In this document: piece after piece, positions 15,937-25,615 of the stretch
Layout: each line of letters opens with the position of its first letter
How positions within the stretch are numbered: the first letter of the stretch is position 1
Assembly: GCA_002729495.1 (NCBI GenBank)
Contig: PBYE01000032.1
Coordinates: forward strand, 96,134-160,133
Direction: 5' to 3'
From: Chromatiales bacterium
Lineage (GTDB): Bacteria > Pseudomonadota > Gammaproteobacteria > Steroidobacterales > GCA-2729495
DNA: 64,000 nucleotides
Notes under the pieces: generated by a model
The model's input: only the letters and a program-made list of their open reading frames with translations
Databases searched by the model: none
Told to the model about the DNA's origin: nothing
Position numbers and translations under genes: made by a program

Positions 15937-16983
15937 ATGGACGGAGCACCAGAGGCCGAATCCCACCACAGCAACGGCCCGTTCCCGCTAACCGAACTGG
16001 CGTCGGGTGACCCAAGAACGGACTGGACCCTGGAAGAAGTACGCACGCTTTATAACGCGCCATTCGCCGATCTCCTGCACGCTGCGCAAACTGTGCACAG
16101 GCTGCACTTCAATCCAAACCAGGTGCAGATCAGCACCCTGCTCAGCGTCAAAACCGGTGGTTGTCCGGAGGACTGCGCCTATTGCCCGCAAAGCACTCGC
16201 TTTGATACAGATGTAGAAAACGAACCATTGATGCAGCTTGAGGAAGTGCTCGCTAGTGCACGCGCCGCACGTGAACAGGGTGCAACCCGTTTTTGCATGG
16301 GTGCCGCATGGCGTTCGCCCAAGCCGAAACAGATGGACCTGATCGTCGAGATGGTTAAGGGTGTCAGTGAACTCGGTATGGAGACCTGTGCGACACTCGG
16401 CATGCTACAACCGGAACAGGCGCAACAACTGAAGGATGCCGGTCTCGATTATTACAACCATAATCTTGACACGTCGGAAAACTATTATCGGCAGATCATC
16501 ACTACCCGCACCTACAAGCATCGTCTGGATACCCTGCATTTCGTACGCAATGCCGGACTTAAAGTGTGCTGCGGCGGCATCGTCGGAATGGGCGAAAGCG
16601 AAGTTGATCGTGTCGAGCTACTGCATACACTGGCAACTCTGCCTGAACATCCCGGCAGCGTGCCTATTAACCAACTCGTGCAAGTGGAGGGTACACCGCT
16701 GAACGGCACCGACAGCTTCGACCCCATCGACTTTGTCAGGACTATAGCCGTTGCACGCATTCTGATGCCTGCATCGCACGTCAGGCTGTCAGCGGGTCGC
16801 GAGGAGATGAGCGACGAAACCCAGGCCCTGTGCTTCCTGGCGGGCGCTAACTCCATTTTTTACGGTGAGAAGCTGCTGACCACAAGCAACCCGGCCGCTG
16901 ACGCCGACCAGGCACTCATGGCCCGGCTGGGAATCGAACCCGAGCCTGGTGCCGCGTGTCAGCCAGACTGGACTTCCGGCTGA
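15937..16983 (+). CDS. bioB: biotin synthase
   Basis: A 348-residue radical SAM enzyme that inserts sulfur into dethiobiotin to form biotin. The SAM cluster motif is C76-PED-C80-AY-C83 ([13 protein letters not shown]). Also present are [30 protein letters not shown] and [11 protein letters not shown], all typical of BioB. I start at the ATG at 15937, preceded by ACAGGAAA; an upstream ATG at 15853 would add 28 residues without family support. bioB is followed by bioC, but bioF and bioH, often next in this operon, are not here. No clear BirA operator was seen in the comF-bioB gap. Confidence 0.96.
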   Translation: MDGAPEAESHHSNGPFPLTELASGDPRTDWTLEEVRTLYNAPFADLLHAAQTVHRLHFNPNQVQISTLLSVKTGGCPEDCAYCPQSTRFDTDVENEPLMQLEEVLASARAAREQGATRFCMGAAWRSPKPKQMDLIVEMVKGVSELGMETCATLGMLQPEQAQQLKDAGLDYYNHNLDTSENYYRQIITTRTYKHRLDTLHFVRNAGLKVCCGGIVGMGESEVDRVELLHTLATLPEHPGSVPINQLVQVEGTPLNGTDSFDPIDFVRTIAVARILMPASHVRLSAGREEMSDETQALCFLAGANSIFYGEKLLTTSNPAADADQALMARLGIEPEPGAACQPDWTSG

Positions 16984-17020
16984 CACGCCGTCCGCGCTGG
17001 TTCTTTGTATCGCGCTACCC

Positions 17021-17881
17021 ATGCACGCACTCAATCAGCAACAATTGCGTACTGCGCAAGGCAAGGTAGCAGCCGGTTATGATGCGGCAGATTTTTTCTG
17101 TGCAGAAATTCGTGCGCGCCTGTTGGAGCGGCTGGGACTGATTAGCCTGGTACCACAGACCGTACTCGAACTCGGCGCCGGCACCGGCGCGGCTGCGGCA
17201 GAGATCCGGCACATCTATCCTGAAACAGCACTCATACAACTCGACTGGTCATTTCCCATGTTGCGCTCGGCGGCGGGCATTACCGGCAGCCTTGTATGTG
17301 CCGATGGCCACCGCTTACCGCTGACAGACAGAAGTGTCGATATGGCCTTGTCCAATATGATGTTGCCGTATTGCGCAGATCCCGAGCGGGTATTTCATGA
17401 AACCCGGCGGGTATTGAAGGCTCCCGGCCTGTTTTTGTTCAGCACGCTGGGTCCGGACTCACTGAGGGAGCTGCGGCGCGCGTGGGCAAAGGTTGACGAT
17501 CACGTCCACGTCCACGAATTCGCGGATATGCACAACATCGGTGATGCGCTCATTAAAGCTGGTTTCAGCGAGCCTGTCATGGACGTCGAGATGCTTACGG
17601 TTACCTATACCGACATAGGGCGCCTTGTCGCTGATCTGCGGGGCACCGCTGCTACCAATTTCTGTCAGCAGCGAAGCCGCGGCCTCACCACGCCGGCGCG
17701 CTGGCAGCAGATGCGGCGGGAACTCGAAGCATCCCGCGACACTGAAGGCCGTTGGAACCTGAGCCTTGAGGTCATATACGGACAGGCATGGGCAGGTGAA
17801 CCCGGCACGGGCATCAGCATGGAAGACGGAGAAGCACGGTTTCCGCTATCGCGACTGTCATCACTTTCGCGGCCCAACTAA
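17021..17881 (+). CDS. bioC: malonyl-ACP O-methyltransferase BioC
   Basis: A SAM-dependent methyltransferase of about 286 residues, best explained as BioC. BioC methylates malonyl-ACP so that the fatty acid pathway can build the pimeloyl chain of biotin. Motif I is VLELGAGTGAAAAEI, followed by LIQLDWSFPML (motif II acidic residue), DGHRLPLTDRSVDMALSNMML, and the BioC-like FLFSTLGPDSLRELRRAW with VHEFADMHNIGDAL. The first in-frame ATG of the open frame is 16949, inside bioB; I take 17021 as the start, after the bioB stop, though it lacks a strong Shine-Dalgarno. Confidence 0.88.
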   Translation: MHALNQQQLRTAQGKVAAGYDAADFFCAEIRARLLERLGLISLVPQTVLELGAGTGAAAAEIRHIYPETALIQLDWSFPMLRSAAGITGSLVCADGHRLPLTDRSVDMALSNMMLPYCADPERVFHETRRVLKAPGLFLFSTLGPDSLRELRRAWAKVDDHVHVHEFADMHNIGDALIKAGFSEPVMDVEMLTVTYTDIGRLVADLRGTAATNFCQQRSRGLTTPARWQQMRRELEASRDTEGRWNLSLEVIYGQAWAGEPGTGISMEDGEARFPLSRLSSLSRPN

Positions 17882-18034
17882 CTCAGGGATAATCCGCAGC
17901 CTGTGAACCGCTATCGCGGAAGCGGATAAGACGAGCGGGATGCGCAAGATTGTCAGCGGGAACAGATATGGGTGATATACGAAATGATCTGACTCACTTG
18001 TTTAAAGTATCAGGTATAGGTTAAGGGGTTTGTA

Positions 18035-19033
18035 ATGTCTGCGTGGTATCAACGGCTCGTCTGGATGGCAACGATCCTGGCACTTTTCGTGGTTGTGCTG
18101 GGTGCTTACGTGCGCCTTAGTGATGCAGGTTTGGGCTGTCCGGACTGGCCCGGTTGTTACGGAGTATTGATACCTACCGATATCGAAAGTGATATTGCTT
18201 CCAAAAACTGGCCCGAGCGACCTGTAGAGGCAGGTAAGGCCTGGCGTGAAATGGTGCATCGTTATGTTGCCGCGACCCTTGGTTTCATAATCGTACTGAT
18301 TGCCTGGATCGCATGGAGTAACCGGCGCGAACCCGGGCAGCCCGTTAAGGTCCCCTTGCTCACACTCGGCGTCGTTATCTTCCAGGGCTTACTCGGCATG
18401 TGGACCGTAACGCTGTTACTCAAGCCGGTTATTGTCATGGGGCACCTGCTGGGAGGACTCGCTACCCTTGGGCTACTGTTCTGGTTGTTACTCGAAGATG
18501 CCAGGGGCACCAATCTTGCGGTCGGCATTACCCGACGTATTGCATGGCCGGCCGTGATTGCATTGCTCGTGCTTGTTTGTCAGATCGCGCTCGGCGGCTG
18601 GGTCAGCTCCAACTATGCTGCGCTCGCATGTCCGGATCTGCCCGCCTGTCTCAACCAATGGTGGCCGGCGGAAGCAGACTTTAGTGAAGGGTTTGTGATG
18701 TGGCGAGGCCTGGGTATCGATTATGAATTTGGAATACTGGAAGCACCGGCCCGCGTTGCCATCCATTTCGCCCATCGGCTTGGAGCGCTCGTTGCGACGG
18801 CTGTGCTGTTAATCATTACATTTGGACTCTGGTCCAAGCAGACCAGCGGTCCTTCTATGCATGCAGCGTGCATGGCGGTATGGGCGGCACTGGCTGGCCA
18901 GATCGGCCTGGGGATTGCGACAGTCTGGTTTGGCCTGCCGCTTGCAGTCGCAACAGCTCACAACGGTGTTGCCGCTGTGCTGTTGTTGTCGGTCATAAAC
19001 CTGAATCATGTAGCGTGTCGAACTACACGTTGA
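18035..19033 (+). CDS. ctaA: heme A synthase (COX15/CtaA)
   Basis: A 332-residue membrane protein of the COX15/CtaA family. It oxidises heme O to heme A for aa3-type cytochrome oxidase in the inner membrane. Eight hydrophobic segments are visible. The heme-ligand histidines appear in EMVHRYVAATLG, VIVMGHLLGGLATLG, IHFAHRLGALVA and VATAHNGVAAVLLL. Cysteine pairs LGCPDWPGCYG and ACPDLPACLNQWWP match the proteobacterial type. ctaB (heme O synthase) and the oxidase subunits are not adjacent, so the gene stands apart from its usual partners. Confidence 0.93.
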   Translation: MSAWYQRLVWMATILALFVVVLGAYVRLSDAGLGCPDWPGCYGVLIPTDIESDIASKNWPERPVEAGKAWREMVHRYVAATLGFIIVLIAWIAWSNRREPGQPVKVPLLTLGVVIFQGLLGMWTVTLLLKPVIVMGHLLGGLATLGLLFWLLLEDARGTNLAVGITRRIAWPAVIALLVLVCQIALGGWVSSNYAALACPDLPACLNQWWPAEADFSEGFVMWRGLGIDYEFGILEAPARVAIHFAHRLGALVATAVLLIITFGLWSKQTSGPSMHAACMAVWAALAGQIGLGIATVWFGLPLAVATAHNGVAAVLLLSVINLNHVACRTTR

Positions 19034-19037
19034 GTCG

Positions 19038-19985
19038 GTGTCGCGTTTTAATGTTTCCGTTCTGCTTGCAACTGCACTGCTGGGGGTGCTGCTGTGGGTA
19101 GTCCTGAATATTGCGCGTGATCTTGCACGGGCACCCGGTGAACCACTGCCACTGCCCGCGGATGAACCGGTCATCAGTTTTGACCCAGGCCTGCCGCGAT
19201 TACTGACCCCTGCAGATCTTAAAAACTGGCTGGCCAGCCGAGGCGAGCCTGCAGAGCCACTGCTTGATGCATACAGAAACTGGCTCTCCGAGCGCGGCTA
19301 TCCGGTTGGCCGGCGAAACCTGTTAAGCACTACAACGGACGCACCAATCGACCTGTCGGATCAGGGTGATCCGGTACTGATAACACTTGCCGGCAATGGC
19401 AACACGGAGGCGATGCATGAACTAGCGGATCGCAGCCTCGAAACTGATCCGCTCGCCGCACTTGAATGGTACGACCAGGCTGTTATCAACGGATCGCTTT
19501 ATGCCATGGAACGCATGGCCGACCTGCTGGCCACACTGGGTGATCCTGCAATAGATGACTTCGTCAGCGACCCTCGCTGGCAGGAAGCGTTGCTGCAGAT
19601 AAGGGGAGCCACGCCGGCTCCCCGCGAACGCGCTCTTGCGTGGGCCATCGCAACTGTAACCGTGGGTGGCTTTGCCATCATGACGCCGGAACATGCCAGC
19701 CGCATCACTGCTCTTGGTGAGCAACTTGATGCATTCGGCGTGGAGCGTGCCTGCCAGACTGCACAGGATTATGTGCTGGAGGCGGCTGCGACGCGGCGTG
19801 CCCGCGGTGGGGCGGTATTCTCGATGCAGATACCGCCGATTGCACTTAGCATTGCCGATCCGGCAGATTCAATCCCATGTAATGTTGGTAGTGTGCCGCC
19901 GCTGGTTTCACTTGAGCAATGCGAAGCAAACAACTTCGTCGGCCCCGACCGGAAACTCATGACGGTGTGGGTTTGTACACAATAA
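19038..19985 (+). CDS. membrane-anchored protein with Sel1-like repeats, unknown role
   Basis: A 315-residue protein that starts with GTG 4 bases after the ctaA stop. One N-terminal transmembrane segment (VSVLLATALLGVLLWVVLNI) is followed by a large, probably periplasmic part. Around residues 120-165, GNGNTEAMHELADRSLETD and ALEWYDQAVINGSLYAMERM have the A/G/L spacing of Sel1-type TPR-like helices. A late region has cysteines, including the last residues VWVCTQ. No enzyme motif is seen. Tight spacing suggests co-transcription with ctaA. Confidence 0.7.
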   Translation: MSRFNVSVLLATALLGVLLWVVLNIARDLARAPGEPLPLPADEPVISFDPGLPRLLTPADLKNWLASRGEPAEPLLDAYRNWLSERGYPVGRRNLLSTTTDAPIDLSDQGDPVLITLAGNGNTEAMHELADRSLETDPLAALEWYDQAVINGSLYAMERMADLLATLGDPAIDDFVSDPRWQEALLQIRGATPAPRERALAWAIATVTVGGFAIMTPEHASRITALGEQLDAFGVERACQTAQDYVLEAAATRRARGGAVFSMQIPPIALSIADPADSIPCNVGSVPPLVSLEQCEANNFVGPDRKLMTVWVCTQ

Positions 19986-20025
19986 GAACATACTAAGAAC
20001 CGTAATGAACCGTTAGACTGCAGAC

Positions 20026-22179
20026 ATGGATGTCACTCCCATAATTGACCCGTTAAACGACGCACAGCGCGATGCTGTCACCGCGCCGCAGGAACCGGTG
20101 CTTGTCGTTGCCGGCGCGGGCAGCGGCAAAACGCGGGTGCTCGTTCATCGCATCGCCTGGCTGGTGGAAGTCGAAGGTGTGTCTCCGCACGGCATTATGG
20201 CCGTAACCTTCACGAACAAGGCGGCGGCGGAAATGCGTGGGAGAGTTGAACAACTACTTAATATGCCGATCAGCAATCTCTGGATCGGGACCTTTCACGG
20301 GCTTGCGCATCGGTTGCTGCGCCGGCATGCAGAAGAAGTCGGGCTTCCGAAGTCCTTCCAGATACTCGACTCACAGGATCAGCAACGCATGATCCGGCGC
20401 ATCATCAAGGACATGGAACTCGATGACTCCACCTGGGTAGCGCGCGAGGTGCAGTGGTTTATCAACAGTCAGAAAGACGAAGGGCTGCGCCCCGATAACC
20501 TGGATGCCCGCAACGATCATACGCGCGCGATGCTGATACGGCTGTACCGGGTTTACCAGGAAGCATGCGACCAGAAAGGACTGGTCGATTTTGGGGAATT
20601 GTTACTGCGCGCGCACGAACTGTGGCTGCGTAACCCAGACATACTAATGCAGTACCAAAGACGCTTCAGACATTTACTTGTCGATGAATTCCAGGACACG
20701 AACAGCGTGCAATACGCCTGGTTGCGCGTCCTTGCCGGAAATACAGGAACACTATTCGCAGTTGGTGACGATGACCAGTCAATTTATCGCTGGCGCGGTG
20801 CACGAGTTGAAAATATGTTTCAGCTTAAGAAAGAATTCCCCGGCATGCGAGAAATCAAACTGGAACAGAATTATCGGTCGACCGCCACAATCCTGAATGC
20901 TGCCAATGCGATTATCGCCAACAACAATGATCGTCTTGGAAAAAACCTGTGGACTGATGGCAATGACGGCGAGCAGATTAAACTTTACAACGCATACAAC
21001 GAACGTGATGAAGCCGAGTTTGTGATCGCCCGTATCGAGGACTGGATAAGTGATGGAAATTTGCGTGCCGACGCGGCAGTGCTTTATCGTTCCAACGCAC
21101 AGTCACGGGTTTTTGAAGAGCGGTTGCTGCAAAAACAGGTCCCCTACCGGGTCTATGGCGGACTCAGGTTCTTCGAGCGTGCCGAGATCAAGGATGCGCT
21201 CGCTTATTTGCGTCTGCTGGAAAACAGGGCCGACGATACTTCTTTCGAGAGGGTGGTAAACCTGCCAACTCGTGGCATAGGTGCGCGGACACTGGGAGAA
21301 ATACGTGAGTACGCACGCGCCAACTCCATATCGCTATGGGAGTCCGCAATAAGCAATGCGGGCGCGCAACTGAGTTCACGGGCGGGTACGGCCGTACACA
21401 GGTTTCTGGAGCTGGTCGAAAACCTGGCCCGGGAGACGAGCGAACTGCAGCTACATGAGCAGGTCGATCATGTCATCGAGCGTAGCGAGCTACTGGCGCA
21501 CTTCAAAAAGGACCGTGGAGAACAGGCTGAAACCAGGGTGGAGAACCTCGAGGAACTGGTGACTGCCGCGCAGTCCTTCGAGCCGGATGAACAGGATGAG
21601 CTGCCGCCGCTTGCCGCATTTTTATCACATGCTGCACTGGAGGCCGGTGAGGGACAGGCTGACAAGTGGGAAGACTGCGTGCAGCTCATGACATTACATT
21701 CGGCCAAGGGGCTCGAGTTTCCATTGGTTTTTATAGCTGGTATGGAAGAGGGCCTGTTTCCGCACAAGCGGTCCCTGAACGACCCCGGGGGCCTGGAGGA
21801 GGAACGTCGGCTCTGTTACGTCGGTGCCACGCGAGCAATGAACCAGCTCTACCTGAGCTACGCTGAACAAAGACGGTTGCACGGGGTTGATAATTTTGCG
21901 CAGGCCTCGTGTTTCCTGGCCGAAATACCCACCGAATACATCGAGGAAGTACGGCCGAATATTAAGGTAAACCGGCCGGCCTTCCGGCGTGAAAACACGA
22001 TAAAGGTAAATACGGAGCCCGGCATGAAACTAGGACAGCGTGTCAGGCATGGCAAGTTTGGCGAGGGCGTGGTGCTGAACTATGAAGGTACGGGCTCTCA
22101 CGCCCGGGTACAGGTAAACTTCGAAGCCGCCGGTACCAAATGGCTGGTGATGTCCTATGCAAACCTCGAACTGATGTAA
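20026..22179 (+). CDS. uvrD: DNA helicase II (UvrD)
   Basis: A 717-residue superfamily 1A 3'-5' helicase for nucleotide excision and mismatch repair. Motifs in order: Q motif region LNDAQRDAVTAP, Walker A VAGAGSGKTRVL at about 29-40, TFTNKAAAEMR, WIGTFHGLAHRLLR, LVDEFQDTN (motif II), VGDDDQSIYRWRGA (motif III), LEQNYRST (motif IV), LMTLHSAKGLEFPLVF (motif V), and YVGATRAM (motif VI). The C-terminal KWLVMSYANLELM and the tail segment before it identify UvrD and not Rep or PcrA-like relatives. The gene is alone on its strand between the Sel1-like gene and trkA. Confidence 0.96.
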   Translation: MDVTPIIDPLNDAQRDAVTAPQEPVLVVAGAGSGKTRVLVHRIAWLVEVEGVSPHGIMAVTFTNKAAAEMRGRVEQLLNMPISNLWIGTFHGLAHRLLRRHAEEVGLPKSFQILDSQDQQRMIRRIIKDMELDDSTWVAREVQWFINSQKDEGLRPDNLDARNDHTRAMLIRLYRVYQEACDQKGLVDFGELLLRAHELWLRNPDILMQYQRRFRHLLVDEFQDTNSVQYAWLRVLAGNTGTLFAVGDDDQSIYRWRGARVENMFQLKKEFPGMREIKLEQNYRSTATILNAANAIIANNNDRLGKNLWTDGNDGEQIKLYNAYNERDEAEFVIARIEDWISDGNLRADAAVLYRSNAQSRVFEERLLQKQVPYRVYGGLRFFERAEIKDALAYLRLLENRADDTSFERVVNLPTRGIGARTLGEIREYARANSISLWESAISNAGAQLSSRAGTAVHRFLELVENLARETSELQLHEQVDHVIERSELLAHFKKDRGEQAETRVENLEELVTAAQSFEPDEQDELPPLAAFLSHAALEAGEGQADKWEDCVQLMTLHSAKGLEFPLVFIAGMEEGLFPHKRSLNDPGGLEEERRLCYVGATRAMNQLYLSYAEQRRLHGVDNFAQASCFLAEIPTEYIEEVRPNIKVNRPAFRRENTIKVNTEPGMKLGQRVRHGKFGEGVVLNYEGTGSHARVQVNFEAAGTKWLVMSYANLELM

Positions 22180-22212
22180 ACTACGCGTCGTCCAGGGATT
22201 CGATCCTCGTCC

Positions 22213-23580
22213 ATGAACATACTCATCCTCGGAGCCGGGCAGGTAGGTTCCAACGTTGCCTACCAACTTGCCCGGGAAGAGGCCAACCAGGTCACCATTG
22301 TTGATATAGACCCCGGCGCTCTGCGCGAGCTCCAGGATCGCCTCGACGTACGTACCGTCGTGGGCCACGTAGCCTATCCCGACGTACTCGAACGCGCAGG
22401 TGCAAAAAATGCCGACATGGTTATCGCGCTGACCAGCAGCGATGAACTCAACATGGTGGTCTGTCAGATTGCCTACACGCTGTTTAATACGCCGACCAAA
22501 ATCGCCCGGGTGCGTGCACCCGAGTACATCAACGCACCAAACCTGTTTCAGCAGGAAAATATGCCGGTTGATGTCTGCATCAGCCCGGAACAACTCGTTA
22601 CAGAGCATATCGAACAACTGATTCGCTATCCCGGCGCTTTCCAGGTACTGGAGTTTGCTGACGGAAAAGTAAGGCTTGTCGGTGTACGTGCACACGACGG
22701 CGGACTCCTGGTTGGCCAGCAAATTCGGGCGCTGACTGATCATCTGCCGAATGTCGAGGCACGGGTCGCTGCAATCTATCGCAATGGCTACCCCATCCAG
22801 CCGGAAGGCGATACGCTGATCGAAGAAAATGATGAAGTCTTTTTTATTGCCGGCCGAAAAGATATACGCGTCGTAATGAATGAGATACGTAAACTGGAAG
22901 AGCCCGTCCGTCGCGTTGTTATAGCCGGCGGCGGCAATATCGGTTACCGGCTAGCCAGTACACTTGAACAGACCAACCAGGTAAAAATTATCGAGCGCTC
23001 ACGCGACCGGGCCAGGGAACTGTCGGAACGGCTGGCCAGCTCTATTGTCCTTTACGGCGACGCGGCCGATGAAGCGCTGATGCTGGAAGAAAATGTTGAT
23101 GGCGCCGATACATTTATAGCCGTGACGGATGCCGAGGAAGCCAACATCCTGGCATCCATGCTGGCTAAGCGGCTGGGCTGCAAAAAAGTCATGGCCCTCA
23201 TTAATCGTCCCTCGTACGCGGAACTGGTTGAGAGCGGTGATATTGATATCGCCATTTCGCCCCGGCAAGTGACTATAGGCACCCTGCTGGCGCACGTGCG
23301 CCAGGGCGATGTTGTCAAAGTCCACGCGCTGCGGCGCGGGCGTGCTGAAGCGATCGAGACGATAGCCCATGGCGAACCCGGCAAATCCAAGGTCGTCGGG
23401 CATAGCATCGAAGATATCAAGCTACCTCCGGGCACGAGCATCAGTGCAATAGTCAGAGGTGACGACGTTATGCAGGCGCATCACGATACGGTGGTCGAGG
23501 AGAACGATCACCTGATTCTGTTTATGACGGACAGACGGCATGTCGATGACGTCGAACGGCTGTTCAAGTCAGGCACCTGA
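22213..23580 (+). CDS. trkA: Trk system potassium transport NAD-binding regulator TrkA
   Basis: A 455-residue cytoplasmic ring protein that gates the TrkH/TrkG potassium channel. It holds two RCK units. The first Rossmann site is ILGAGQVGSNVAYQLA near residue 4, the second VIAGGGNIGYRLAS near residue 237, each followed by a TrkA-C domain (the first ending around 225, the second at the C-terminus with GTSISAIVRGDDV). It is followed 18 bases later by trkH, so both halves of the system are co-expressed. Confidence 0.95.
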   Translation: MNILILGAGQVGSNVAYQLAREEANQVTIVDIDPGALRELQDRLDVRTVVGHVAYPDVLERAGAKNADMVIALTSSDELNMVVCQIAYTLFNTPTKIARVRAPEYINAPNLFQQENMPVDVCISPEQLVTEHIEQLIRYPGAFQVLEFADGKVRLVGVRAHDGGLLVGQQIRALTDHLPNVEARVAAIYRNGYPIQPEGDTLIEENDEVFFIAGRKDIRVVMNEIRKLEEPVRRVVIAGGGNIGYRLASTLEQTNQVKIIERSRDRARELSERLASSIVLYGDAADEALMLEENVDGADTFIAVTDAEEANILASMLAKRLGCKKVMALINRPSYAELVESGDIDIAISPRQVTIGTLLAHVRQGDVVKVHALRRGRAEAIETIAHGEPGKSKVVGHSIEDIKLPPGTSISAIVRGDDVMQAHHDTVVEENDHLILFMTDRRHVDDVERLFKSGT

Positions 23581-23598
23581 ACGGGGCAATAAGGAATC

Positions 23599-25050
23599 AT
23601 GCGGCTAGCCGTAGTTCAGCGCATGCTCGGCTTGTTACTGATGATGTTCAGCATCACCATGCTCCCGCCCATTGCTATTTCCTGGCGCTACGAAGACGGC
23701 GCTTCCGGCGCTTTTTTACTTAGCTTCGGGTTAACCCTCTGTGCCGGTATCCTCATCTGGCTACCGGTACGCAAGCACCTCGAGGATCTGCGCCTGCGCG
23801 ATGGCTTTCTGATCGTTGCTGCTTTCTGGTTCGGGCTCGGTAGTTTCGGCGCACTGCCGCTGATGCTTCTCGAGACCCCGAATATCAGCATCACCGATGC
23901 GGTGTTCGAATCGATGTCCGGCCTGACGACCACGGGTGCAACCGTGCTAACGGGGCTCGACAGCAAAGATATTTCGCTCCTGTACTACCGCCAGCAACTG
24001 CAATGGCTCGGGGGTATGGGCATTATCGTGCTAGCCGTCGCGGTACTACCGATGCTCGGCGTGGGCGGTATGCAGCTATACCGCGCCGAGATTGCCGGGC
24101 CTGTCAAAGATACGAAGCTGACGCCGCGAATTACCGAAACAGCCAAAGCGCTCTGGTATATCTACCTGGGGCTGACCATCGCTTGCGGCGCCGCCTATTA
24201 CGGGGCAGGGATGAGTGGCTTCGATGCGCTATGTCACGCCTTCAGCACGGTGGCTATCGGCGGATTTTCGACACACGATGCCAGCATTGGATACTTCAAC
24301 AGTACAAGGATAAACGGCGTCGCAATATTCTTCATGTTTGCGGCGGGAATTAATTTCTCACTCCATTTTCTTGCCTGGAGGGGCAAGAGCTTTATGGGCT
24401 ACATAAGGGATTCCGAGTTTCGTGCATATGCCAAAGCCATGCTCGGTTTGTCGGTTGTAACCATTCTTTACCTGTTGCTGCAGGATGAATATGACACCCT
24501 TGAGGAAACCGTTAGCCAGGGTCTATTCCAGGTTGTATCCATAGCCACTACAACCGGATTTACAACAACAGAGTTTTCGGCATGGCCAGGGGCGTTACCG
24601 GTACTCCTGATATTTGCAAGTTTCGTCGGTGCATGCGCCGGCTCAACCGGCGGCGGAATGAAAGTAATGCGCTGCCTGTTGCTCTACCGCCAGGGTGTGC
24701 GCGAGATAAAACGATTGGTGCATCCAAACGCCGAGATACCAGTAAAACTCGGGGGTAACACCATTCCGACAAGGGTTATTGAATCGGTATGGGGATTCTT
24801 CGCGGTTTACGTCGCGGTATTTGTCGTAATGATGGTGATCATGCTGATAGATGGCGTGGACCAGGTCACCGCTTTTTCTGCTGTCGCCGCATCACTTAAC
24901 AACCTGGGCCCGGGCCTCGGTGAAGTAGCAGGTGGCTATGGCGGGCTCAGCGACCTGAGTAAATGGGTCTGTGTGATCTCCATGCTTTTAGGGCGTCTTG
25001 AAATTTTTACCCTGCTCGTACTCTTCTCCCCGACCTTCTGGGAACATTGA
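23599..25050 (+). CDS. trkH: Trk potassium uptake channel protein TrkH
   Basis: A 483-residue inner-membrane protein of the superfamily of K+ transporters. It has about ten hydrophobic segments arranged in four pore repeats. Filter-like loops are visible: SMSGLTTTGATV, FSTVAIGGFST, VSIATTTGFTT and AASLNNLGPGL, each with the conserved glycine that lines the potassium filter. The loop ACAGSTGGGMKVMR is typical of TrkH. Works with TrkA, encoded just upstream. The stop is followed within 32 bases by the TRAP small permease. Confidence 0.95.
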   Translation: MRLAVVQRMLGLLLMMFSITMLPPIAISWRYEDGASGAFLLSFGLTLCAGILIWLPVRKHLEDLRLRDGFLIVAAFWFGLGSFGALPLMLLETPNISITDAVFESMSGLTTTGATVLTGLDSKDISLLYYRQQLQWLGGMGIIVLAVAVLPMLGVGGMQLYRAEIAGPVKDTKLTPRITETAKALWYIYLGLTIACGAAYYGAGMSGFDALCHAFSTVAIGGFSTHDASIGYFNSTRINGVAIFFMFAAGINFSLHFLAWRGKSFMGYIRDSEFRAYAKAMLGLSVVTILYLLLQDEYDTLEETVSQGLFQVVSIATTTGFTTTEFSAWPGALPVLLIFASFVGACAGSTGGGMKVMRCLLLYRQGVREIKRLVHPNAEIPVKLGGNTIPTRVIESVWGFFAVYVAVFVVMMVIMLIDGVDQVTAFSAVAASLNNLGPGLGEVAGGYGGLSDLSKWVCVISMLLGRLEIFTLLVLFSPTFWEH

Positions 25051-25082
25051 GGCGCCCCAGCCTCACGACCGGCCAAAAGAGC

Positions 25083-25613
25083 ATGATGCGCTTTGCGAAC
25101 AAGTTGGAAAGTTTCGTGCGGACTATCGGGCGTGCTACGGCGGCTTTTGCCTTTATCATGGTCGTGCTCACCTGCATCATTGTTGTTGAGCGTTACTGGT
25201 TCAAAACCGGTTCAATCAGTCTGCAGGAATCGGTCACCTTCCTGCATGCCGCATTATTCATGTTGACGGCGGCATATACGCTCGCGGCTGGCGACCACGT
25301 CCGCGTCGATATTTTCTACGGAGAGATGTCGCCACAAAAAAAGGCGATGGTTGACCTGCTTGGAACGCTACTGCTGTTGTTTCCGTTTTGTGGATTTCTC
25401 ATCTGGTCCAGCTGGGATTTCGTCACTATCTCCTGGGATATTCGTGAAGCCTCCCAGGAAACCGGCGGGCTACCGTTTCCCTTCCCAGCCATAACAAAAA
25501 GCTTTATTCCGCTTACAGGGCTGCTCCTCATCATGCAGGGTGTTGTGATGTTGCTGAAATCGGCTATAACACTGCGAACCGAAAGCACGGGCGGGGCTCC
25601 CGGGGCTCACTGA
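25083..25613 (+). CDS. dctQ: TRAP transporter small permease (DctQ-like)
   Basis: A 176-residue membrane protein with four transmembrane segments, fitting the small permease of a tripartite ATP-independent periplasmic (TRAP) transporter. Segments include FAFIMVVLTCIIVVERYWF, FLHAALFMLTAAYTLAAGDHVRVDIFY (the GDHVRVD signature is typical), LLGTLLLLFPFCGFLIW and SFIPLTGLLLIMQGVVMLL. I use the ATG at 25083, preceded by AAAAGAG; a TTG at 25047 would overlap trkH. It is followed 2 bases later by the large permease. The matching binding protein is probably the one at 33630-34721, on the other strand. Confidence 0.9.
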   Translation: MMRFANKLESFVRTIGRATAAFAFIMVVLTCIIVVERYWFKTGSISLQESVTFLHAALFMLTAAYTLAAGDHVRVDIFYGEMSPQKKAMVDLLGTLLLLFPFCGFLIWSSWDFVTISWDIREASQETGGLPFPFPAITKSFIPLTGLLLIMQGVVMLLKSAITLRTESTGGAPGAH

Positions 25614-25615
25614 AA

